From: Bacteroidota bacterium
GTDB lineage: Bacteria; Bacteroidota; Bacteroidia; Bacteroidales; CAJPTX01
Assembly: GCA_002748015.1 (NCBI GenBank)
Contig: PDRH01000104.1
Span: 1 to 6,048, forward strand
DNA: 6,048 bases
Direction of reading: 5' to 3'
Position numbers and translations under genes: made by a program. This document shows positions 1-5,243 of this stretch, piece by piece. The notes under the pieces were generated by a model, which was not told the origin of the DNA, did no database searches, and was given only the letters and a program-made list of their open reading frames with translations. Within the stretch, counting starts at the first letter, position 1. Every line of letters starts with the position of its first letter.

Positions 1-1
1 C

Positions 2-475
2 ATGAAGTACGCATTGCAAACTGTACTCCTACTAGTTTCCACCCTCATGCTTGTCGCCTGCGGACAAAGCCCGTTGCAGGTGGAGTACCAGGAGATGCCC
101 GATACCGGCTGGGCCGCCGACTCCATATGCCGGTTTACCATCACGCCCACCGATCAGCCGGCAGATATCTTCATCTACCTGCAGCATACCAGCAGCTACC
201 CCAACGCCAACCTATACCTCTTCATCGAGGCCGTAGGGCCAGATAGCACCTCCCGGCAGGATACCCTCAACTACCACCTTGCCAGCCCCACTGGGGAGTG
301 GTACGGGAGGGGGCTGGCGAGCCAGAAGAAGATATTGCTCCCCTACATTGAGGCCGCAGAGCTTACTGGTAAGCAACCCTACCAAATAGCCATCAGGCAC
401 GGCATGCGCTACGAAAATCTCCCTGGTATTCAGGAGGTCGGCATACAGCTATTCCCCCACGCAGATCAGCAGTAG
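2..475 (+). CDS. gldH: GldH-family gliding-motility-type lipoprotein
   Basis: The 157-residue product begins with a lipoprotein signal: a positive start (MK), a hydrophobic stretch at residues 4-19 and the lipobox L17-V18-A19-C20, so Cys20 should be lipidated and the protein held in the cell envelope. The body matches what I know of the GldH family: a YPNANLYLFI segment at 66-75, a DTLNYHLASPTGEWYGRG segment at 87-104, and a C-terminal block at 127-150 with IRHGMR and LPGIQEVG. The length is normal for the family. GldH was defined in gliding Flavobacterium but is also kept in non-gliding Bacteroidales, where its role is unclear, so the name does not prove motility. The ATG at position 2 fits the signal peptide, but only one base precedes it, so upstream signals cannot be seen. 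The stop is TAG at 473-475, followed by CCAAC. Confidence 0.85.
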   Translation: MKYALQTVLLLVSTLMLVACGQSPLQVEYQEMPDTGWAADSICRFTITPTDQPADIFIYLQHTSSYPNANLYLFIEAVGPDSTSRQDTLNYHLASPTGEWYGRGLASQKKILLPYIEAAELTGKQPYQIAIRHGMRYENLPGIQEVGIQLFPHADQQ

Positions 476-541
476 CCAACTCCAGTGCACCGTAAACCAA
501 ACCAGCATATTTAATACCGACAAAAGCAGCCAGCGCACCAT

Positions 542-1216
542 ATGGGCAAAAATAAGCTACAGCGATTCGCCGAGAACGAGACCTTCGCCAACCTACACCA
601 GCCACCCTTCCAGCAGGTGTTCCGTGAGGACTACCAGCTCAAAGGCCACTGGAATCAGCAGGCGTTCCCTACTCCCCAGCCCATCACCCTTGAGCTAGGG
701 TGTGGTCGCGGCGAGTACACCCTAGCCCTCGCAGAGGCCTTCCCTCAGCGCAATTTCATCGGTATGGATATCAAGGGTGCTAGGCTATGGTACGGGGCTA
801 AGGCCGCCCATCTCGCCCAGACTCCCAACGTCCAGTTCATCAGGGGGCGGATAGAGACTATCAACGCTTTTTTTGCACCGCAGGAGGTGAGCGAGATATG
901 GATAACCTTTCCTGACCCCCAGCTCAAGACGCGCCGGGAGAAGAAGCGCCTCACCTCGCCCCTTTTTCTCGAGAGATACCAGCGCCTCCTGGCTCCGGAT
1001 GGCGTTATACACCTCAAGACGGACAGCCTTGAGCTACACCAGTACACCCTGAGCATCATAGAGCAGGAGGGGTGCACCCTCATAGAGGCGCATGCCAACA
1101 TTGACCCCATACTCCACGAGCGTCCCGAGCTGCAGATACCCACACGCTACGAGGCGCTATTCCGCGAGCAGGGGAAACCCATTACCTATCTCGCCTTTAG
1201 GCTACCCAACGCATAG
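542..1216 (+). CDS. trmB: tRNA (guanine-N7-)-methyltransferase TrmB
   Basis: TrmB uses S-adenosylmethionine to methylate N7 of G46 in the variable loop of cytoplasmic tRNAs. The 224-residue product carries the class I methyltransferase glycine motif ELGCGRGEYT at 51-60, the acidic loop GMDIKG at 74-79, and the TrmB signature ITFPDPQLKTRREKKRL at 121-137, where the PDP and basic run serve catalysis and tRNA binding. It also has HLKTD at 157-161 and a C-terminal TRYEALFREQGKPITYLAF at 201-219, typical of the family. The start is supported by the N-terminus MGKNKLQRFAE, which resembles Bacteroidales TrmB proteins; there is no visible Shine-Dalgarno sequence. The 66-base gap upstream is the longest between + strand genes and could hold a promoter, though no clear Bacteroidota promoter motif is seen. 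The stop codon lies inside a small 11-base tandem repeat. Confidence 0.95.
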   Translation: MGKNKLQRFAENETFANLHQPPFQQVFREDYQLKGHWNQQAFPTPQPITLELGCGRGEYTLALAEAFPQRNFIGMDIKGARLWYGAKAAHLAQTPNVQFIRGRIETINAFFAPQEVSEIWITFPDPQLKTRREKKRLTSPLFLERYQRLLAPDGVIHLKTDSLELHQYTLSIIEQEGCTLIEAHANIDPILHERPELQIPTRYEALFREQGKPITYLAFRLPNA

Positions 1217-1227
1217 CCAACGCATAC
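1206..1227 (+). repeat. 11-bp tandem repeat across the trmB stop codon
   Basis: Two adjacent 11-base units, CCAACGCATAG (1206-1216) and CCAACGCATAC (1217-1227), differ only in the last base. The first unit encodes the end of TrmB and its TAG stop; the second lies just after it. It looks like a recent slippage duplication at the gene end. No function is suggested. Confidence 0.8.
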
Positions 1228-1242
1228 CCCACGTATATATCC

Positions 1243-1980
1243 ATGGCCGAGCTACTCTGCATAGTACCTACATACAACGAGGTCGAGAATATCGACGCCA
1301 TTGTTGGTGCGCTCCTTCAGCTATCCGTTAGCCCCGACATCCTCGTCGTTGACGACAATTCCCCTGACGGCACGGCTCGCCGGGTAGAGCAGCTAATGGC
1401 GCAGCATTCAGGCCGTATACACCTCCTGGAGCGTTCCGGCAAGCTCGGACTCGGCACGGCCTACATTGCTGGCTTCAACTGGGGGCTTGAGGCTGGCTAT
1501 AGGTATCTTTGCGAGATAGATGCGGATATGTCCCATAGCCCTAGTGACGTCCCCCGTCTGCTAGAGGCATGCACGCAGGGGGCTAATGTAGCCATCGGAT
1601 CTCGCTATATTACTGGCATTAATGTGGTCAATTGGCCACTACGCCGGATCATTCTCTCCTACTGCGCCTCCCTCTACGTGCGTATTGTCAGCGGCATGCC
1701 AGTGCATGATGCCACCGCCGGGTTCGTATGCTATGAGGCCGATGCCCTTACCGATATACTCGCCCAGGGCGTACGTATGAAGGGCTATGGCTTCCAGATA
1801 GAGATGAAGTACATCGCCCACCGCCTGGGCTATACCATCAGGGAGATACCCATCGTGTTCACCGACAGGAAGAAGGGCGTGTCCAAAATGTCTGGCGGCA
1901 TATTCTCTGAGGCCCTCTGGGGGGTTATACGCATGAGGTTCAACGCCCCCAAGCGAAAGGTTAAATCGCCCTCCTCGTAA
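1243..1980 (+). CDS. Polyprenol monophosphomannose synthase-like family 2 glycosyltransferase
   Basis: This 245-residue protein is a GT-A fold family 2 glycosyltransferase of the dolichol/polyprenol-phosphate mannose synthase type, expected to transfer mannose from GDP-mannose to a polyprenyl phosphate at the inner membrane. The product would be a lipid-linked donor for glycan or protein glycosylation. Visible motifs are the nucleotide-binding start IVPTYNEVENI (7-17), VDDNSPDGT (36-44), GKLGLGTAY (66-74), the metal-binding DxD as D93-A94-D95 within EIDADMSHSP, GSRY (119-122), DATAGF (156-161) and FTDRKKGVSKMS (206-217). There is no C-terminal GtrA-like or other membrane domain, so it is the short form. 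It lies 26 bases after trmB and 19 before pyrC; I recall the same pairing with dihydroorotase in other Bacteroidales. The donor sugar cannot be proven from sequence, and glucose or another hexose is possible. Confidence 0.85.
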   Translation: MAELLCIVPTYNEVENIDAIVGALLQLSVSPDILVVDDNSPDGTARRVEQLMAQHSGRIHLLERSGKLGLGTAYIAGFNWGLEAGYRYLCEIDADMSHSPSDVPRLLEACTQGANVAIGSRYITGINVVNWPLRRIILSYCASLYVRIVSGMPVHDATAGFVCYEADALTDILAQGVRMKGYGFQIEMKYIAHRLGYTIREIPIVFTDRKKGVSKMSGGIFSEALWGVIRMRFNAPKRKVKSPSS

Positions 1981-1999
1981 ATTCCAAAAGCACAGTAGT

Positions 2000-3364
2000 A
2001 TGAGCAGCGAGAAGAGAACCCTGATAGACAATGCCCTTCTGCTCAATGAGGGGCAGGAACGGGAGGTTGCCATCCTCATAGGCAAGGACGGACGTATAGA
2101 GCGGGTGGAATCCGCAGGGGGCATATCGCCTGCGCCCACCGACACCGCCATCGATGCCCAGGGCGACTACCTCATGCCTGGAGCTATCGATACCCACGTG
2201 CATTTCCGCGATCCGGGCCTCACCCACAAGGCCGACATGGCAACGGAGTCAGCAGCGGCTGTAAGCGGGGGTGTTACCTCCTTCCTGGACATGCCCAACA
2301 CGAAGCCTCTCACCACCAACAACCAGGCCCTCCGGGAAAAGTACCAGTATGCTAATGGTCGTAGCTATGCCAACTACGGCTTCTACCTCGGCGCAACACG
2401 TAGGAACATCGAGGAAATAGAGGCTCTAGACCCCACCATTACCCCGGCAGTTAAGCTATTCATGGGTTCATCCACCGGCGACATGGCCGTTGACCAGCTC
2501 GAGGCGCTCCATAGCGTTTTCAGCCAGACCCCCATCCTCCTCGCTACCCACTGCGAAACCGACGACCTCATACGCGCCAATACCCAGCTGGCCAAGCAGG
2601 CCTACCCGGACGGCGACATACCCTACCACCTCCATCCCCAGATCCGCTCCGCCCACTCCTGCGCCCAAAGCGTTTCCCTGGCCATGGAGCTGGCTCAGCA
2701 GTACAACACTCGTCTACACATACTCCACCTGAGCTGCGCAGAGGAGCTAGACCTCATAGCGCAGGGCAAGGAGAAACGTCCGGGCTACCTCACTGCTGAG
2801 ACCTGTCCTCACTACCTGCATCTTAGCAGCACAAGCTATGACCAGCTTCGGTGGCGCATGAAGTGCAACCCCGCCATCAAGGGCCGCATGGATCAGCTAC
2901 ACCTTCAGGAGGCTCTTCATAGCGGCCTAATAGATACCATCGGCAGCGACCATGCACCGCATCTTATCAGCGAGAAGGATCGACCCTACGCCAGCGCGCC
3001 CTCCGGCATGCCGTCCATCGAGTTCTCCCTCCAGCTCATGCTCGACCTGGCGGATACCATAGGCCTCCCCCGCCATCACATCCCCCGTCTCATGGCTCAC
3101 AATCCCGCTACCATCTACCGCATACACCTGCGGGGCTATGTCCGCGAGGGTTATTATGCTGACCTCGTCCGCGTACGCCACCTGCAGGAACCCCAGAGCC
3201 TAACCCAGAAGGGCATACGCACCAAGTGCGCCTGGACTCCCTACGTTAATCACACAACCCGTTATAGCGTTATAGCTACATGGGTCAACGGACACCTTGC
3301 CTACTCGCCGGATAGCCCTATGCCCAGCCCCCAGGGGAAAGCTCTGCGCTTCAATCACGCCTAA
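2000..3364 (+). CDS. pyrC: Dihydroorotase (pyrimidine biosynthesis)
   Basis: Dihydroorotase closes carbamoyl aspartate to dihydroorotate, the third step of UMP synthesis, in the cytoplasm. The 454-residue product shows a complete amidohydrolase metal site: H66 and H68 in DTHVHFRDPG, K152 in VKLFMGSSTG as the likely carboxylated bridging lysine, H184 in THCE, H243 in LHILHLSC and D317 in GSDHAPH. R70 and N100 (in DMPNT) are the expected substrate contacts. A C-terminal segment around residues 378-434 completes the composite domain. With every metal ligand present, an active dihydroorotase is much more likely than a pseudo-enzyme or allantoinase, though allantoinase is the nearest relative to exclude. 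No Shine-Dalgarno sequence precedes the ATG. It is followed after 16 bases by the hemerythrin-domain gene, so it is probably cotranscribed with a regulatory pair that has no obvious link to pyrimidines. Confidence 0.93.
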   Translation: MSSEKRTLIDNALLLNEGQEREVAILIGKDGRIERVESAGGISPAPTDTAIDAQGDYLMPGAIDTHVHFRDPGLTHKADMATESAAAVSGGVTSFLDMPNTKPLTTNNQALREKYQYANGRSYANYGFYLGATRRNIEEIEALDPTITPAVKLFMGSSTGDMAVDQLEALHSVFSQTPILLATHCETDDLIRANTQLAKQAYPDGDIPYHLHPQIRSAHSCAQSVSLAMELAQQYNTRLHILHLSCAEELDLIAQGKEKRPGYLTAETCPHYLHLSSTSYDQLRWRMKCNPAIKGRMDQLHLQEALHSGLIDTIGSDHAPHLISEKDRPYASAPSGMPSIEFSLQLMLDLADTIGLPRHHIPRLMAHNPATIYRIHLRGYVREGYYADLVRVRHLQEPQSLTQKGIRTKCAWTPYVNHTTRYSVIATWVNGHLAYSPDSPMPSPQGKALRFNHA

Positions 3365-3380
3365 ATGCCCAACGGAAATC

Positions 3381-4076
3381 ATGCTGAGAATAGGTCCCAA
3401 TACCAAAGCCGCCGATTTGATTATCGCCCATCCGGGCGCAATACTCATCTTTGAGCGCCTCGGGCTGCCCCTCAAGCTTCAGGACAAAACTCTAGAGCAG
3501 GTGGCTGAGCAGCATGAACTGAACCCCGCCCTGCTCATCAACCTTTTGCATCTCGCCCTATACCGTAAGCCCAAGGACATAGGCGATCTCCAGCCACACG
3601 ATGCCATGGTCATCATCGAGTATCTCCTCCGCTCCCATGAGTACTACCGCCTGGAGGTGGCCCCCCGCATTGCCCAGCTTATACAGACCCTCCGCGCCGA
3701 GCTAGATAGCAATGGTATGCCCCTTTTAGAGCAGTTCTTCGAGGCCTACATCCAGGAGGTCGATGATCACTTCGACTACGAGGACCAAACCGCATTTCCC
3801 TACATTCAGCAGCTGTTTAACCACCCCACCCATCCGCAGCTATCCGAGTATACCATAGAGCACTACACGCAGCACCATAGCGACCTTCAGGAAAAACTCG
3901 ATGACCTCCAGGAGCTGCTTATCCGCTACCTCCCCGTACCGAAGACCTCGTCCACCCTCCGCCAGCTCATACTGGCTGTTACCGACTTCGGCAATGATAT
4001 GCTCAACCATACGGCCATAGAAAACGAAATACTGGTACCCCTAGTACAGAAGGAGGAGCGAAAATGCACCAGCTAG
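3381..4076 (+). CDS. RIC/YtfE-like hemerythrin-domain di-iron protein
   Basis: The 231-residue cytoplasmic protein has an N-terminal segment (about 6-60: TKAADLIIAHPG, ERLGLPL, KTLEQVAEQHELNP) resembling the ScdA_N/DUF542 domain, then a helical hemerythrin domain (about 75-225). The six ligands expected from E. coli YtfE all seem present: H86 (LLRSHEYY), H130 and E134 (HFDYEDQ), H165 or H166 (QHHSDL), H210 and E214 (NHTAIENEI). The family binds a di-iron centre and is linked to repair of iron-sulfur clusters or sensing of NO, oxygen or iron. Classical ScdA_N domains carry a Cys pair after the LG(I/L) motif; here that place reads LPLKLQDKT, and the only Cys is residue 229. An in-frame ATG at 3297 was not chosen because it would overlap pyrC by 68 bases and add a proline- and cysteine-rich, unrelated tail. 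The end overlaps the next gene by 13 bases. Confidence 0.82.
   Translation: MLRIGPNTKAADLIIAHPGAILIFERLGLPLKLQDKTLEQVAEQHELNPALLINLLHLALYRKPKDIGDLQPHDAMVIIEYLLRSHEYYRLEVAPRIAQLIQTLRAELDSNGMPLLEQFFEAYIQEVDDHFDYEDQTAFPYIQQLFNHPTHPQLSEYTIEHYTQHHSDLQEKLDDLQELLIRYLPVPKTSSTLRQLILAVTDFGNDMLNHTAIENEILVPLVQKEERKCTS
4051..4056 (+). promoter_or_regulatory. Shine-Dalgarno sequence for the LuxR-type gene
   Basis: AGGAGG lies seven bases before the ATG at 4064 and inside the end of the hemerythrin gene, where it also encodes part of KEERK. It supports the 4064 start over the ATG at 4094. None of the other starts with visible upstream sequence has a comparable site, as expected in Bacteroidota, so a strong one here is unusual. 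Confidence 0.5.
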
Positions 4077-4675
4077 AACAGAATCCGCGGGCCATGATTA
4101 TTACCCCTCACATCCTCGTGGCCGAAGGTCTTAAGAAGCTGCTGGAGGTTACCTATCCCGGCATACGCGTGGACACCCATACCCACAGTGGCCCCAGCAC
4201 CATGGACTACACCGATACCTCCCTGCGCCTCCTTATTGTGGATGCTGCGCAGGCCTTCTACGTACCGCGTATCATCCTATCCTTGCGAAGGAAGCTCCCC
4301 GCCTGTGCCATCGTTGCCCTAGAGATGGGGCATACGGGAGTCCACCATCATATACAGTTCGACGATACCATCAATACTCTCATGACTCCCGACCAGGTTA
4401 TCAACGCAATGCGAGACCTGCTCACGGTGCATGATAAATCCCCTTCTGCCCCCCAGCTTACCAAGCGCGAGATGGATGTGCTGAAGCGTTTCGTCATGGG
4501 TATGACCGCGAGGGAAATCGCAGAACATCTCTTTATCAGCGTGCATACGGTCGCCACGCACCGCAAGAAGCTCAGCCAGAAGCTCGGCATAAAGTCCGTC
4601 TCCGGCATGGCCATATACGCCGTATCCCTTGGGCTACTCCAGCCGGAAGAGGTTGATAGCCATAAGAGGGATTAG
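4064..4675 (+). CDS. LuxR-type HTH transcriptional regulator with degenerate receiver domain
   Basis: The 203-residue protein ends in a clear LuxR/GerE DNA-binding domain: LTKREMDVLK at 132-141 and the helix-turn-helix GMTAREIAEHLFISVHTVATHRKKL at 146-170, then LGIKS. The first 125 residues look like a response-regulator receiver (HILVAEGLKKLL at 16-27, matching the usual region after the acidic pair), but the acidic pair is replaced by T14-P15 and the conserved lysine near the end is absent (HHHIQFDD, 94-101). D60 in LLIVDA could occupy the phosphorylation site. It is therefore likely an atypical regulator not run by ordinary phosphorelay. The gene overlaps the hemerythrin gene by 13 bases and has an AGGAGG ribosome site; a start at 4094 (MIITPHIL) would fit the receiver alignment nearly as well. 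The arrangement recalls P. gingivalis CdhR (PG1237), a hemin- and community-responsive LuxR protein, but orthology is from memory and unproven. Confidence 0.85.
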   Translation: MHQLEQNPRAMIITPHILVAEGLKKLLEVTYPGIRVDTHTHSGPSTMDYTDTSLRLLIVDAAQAFYVPRIILSLRRKLPACAIVALEMGHTGVHHHIQFDDTINTLMTPDQVINAMRDLLTVHDKSPSAPQLTKREMDVLKRFVMGMTAREIAEHLFISVHTVATHRKKLSQKLGIKSVSGMAIYAVSLGLLQPEEVDSHKRD

Positions 4676-4719
4676 CCAACGCTTAATACCGGTCTCTTAG
4701 CCTTCCGTTGCAATCCTAC

Positions 4720-4738
4720 CTCTAGCGATGACCTAGAG
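4720..4738. terminator. Possible short hairpin between convergent genes
   Basis: CTCTAG (4720-4725) and CTAGAG (4733-4738) form a perfect 6-base stem with a 7-base loop, at the convergence of the LuxR-type gene and the GNAT gene and overlapping the GNAT stop codon. There is no T run after it on either strand, so it is at best a weak, two-way terminator, and it could be chance. Confidence 0.2.
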
Positions 4739-5209
4739 CGAGCGCAGCATCCAGATGGTGCATGATGTGTGTCCAGATTGCCCCATCGGGTGATCCAGGC
4801 GGTGGAAACCCTGCAGCTCATACATCCCTACCGCAGCGCCGAACTCCGGGAAGCTCTCTATGTACATTTCCCGGTAGCCAAGCTTTCCGGCCAGCGATAT
4901 GCACTCCTCGAGTAGCCTACGCCCCAGGCCTTTCCCCCGTGATTCGTGGCGGAGGTAGAATTTAACCAGCTCTACGCAGCCATCGGGTAGCCCCTCAGTC
5001 GGGTATATGCCGCAGCAACCTGCAATCTCCCCCCCATCAATCCCAACCAGCAGGCGAGAACCCTCTGCCTGGAAAAGGTCGAATAGATTATCCGTCGACG
5101 CATCTGAGTACACGCTCCCGGTGCGGGGTGCATCATGCTCTTCAAATGCCCAGCGGATTATCCCTGCCAGTGCGGCGTTGTCGGTCGCTTGAACCTCTCG
5201 TATCTCCAT
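4733..5209 (-). CDS. GNAT-family N-acetyltransferase
   Basis: The 158-residue protein has the GNAT fold signature: an N-terminal MEIREVQATDNAALAGIIR, a central strand segment around 53-70 (RLLVGIDGGEIAGCCGIYP), motif A at 82-100 (VKFYLRHESRGKGLGRRLL) with the acetyl-CoA pyrophosphate loop R91-G-K-G-L-G96, and motif B near 125-135 (AVGMYELQGF). It should move an acetyl group from acetyl-CoA to an amine, but the substrate is unknown. The SGHTSCTIWM ending at 145-154 and the APRTGSVYSD segment at 27-36 resemble a subfamily I recognise from other Bacteroidota. It begins 34 bases after the end of apbE on the same strand, so the two may be cotranscribed, although no shared function is evident. No Shine-Dalgarno sequence precedes the ATG. 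The length is normal and the gene appears intact. Confidence 0.88.
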   Translation of the reverse strand: MEIREVQATDNAALAGIIRWAFEEHDAPRTGSVYSDASTDNLFDLFQAEGSRLLVGIDGGEIAGCCGIYPTEGLPDGCVELVKFYLRHESRGKGLGRRLLEECISLAGKLGYREMYIESFPEFGAAVGMYELQGFHRLDHPMGQSGHTSCTIWMLRSL

Positions 5210-5243
5210 AGCGCAACTGCTTATTCAGGGGTCGATTCTAGTC

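Noticed and set aside
476..541. AT-rich patch (GCATATTTAATACC) in the gldH-trmB gap as a promoter
   Set aside because: The gap is a plausible promoter site, but no TAnnTTTG with a paired -33 TTTG is present, so it was not listed as a feature.
547..554. TATTTTTG on the - strand, another -7 motif match
   Set aside because: No - strand gene lies downstream of it; it falls in the trmB start region and is explained by Lys/Asn codons.
745..1143. 132-codon open frame on the - strand inside trmB
   Set aside because: It is fully antisense to a clear trmB, has an Arg/Ser-rich composition and no recognisable domain; a shadow of the real gene.
1504..1511. TATCTTTG, a match to the Bacteroidota -7 promoter motif TAnnTTTG
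   Set aside because: It is deep inside the glycosyltransferase gene, and the nearest upstream TTG is too close for the usual -33 spacing.
1639..2151. 170-codon open frame on the - strand across the glycosyltransferase-pyrC junction
   Set aside because: It is antisense to two well-supported genes and has no family resemblance.
3297..3380. Upstream in-frame ATG giving the hemerythrin protein 28 extra residues
   Set aside because: It would overlap pyrC by 68 bases, and the added residues look like out-of-frame pyrC sequence. The segment from M at 3381 begins with the family-like MLRIGPNTKAADLI.
3365..3454. 29-residue mini reading frame starting at the TAAATG overlap with the pyrC stop
   Set aside because: It lies almost wholly inside the hemerythrin gene in another frame, is rich in Arg, Asn and Ser with no recognisable features, and ends soon; most likely chance.
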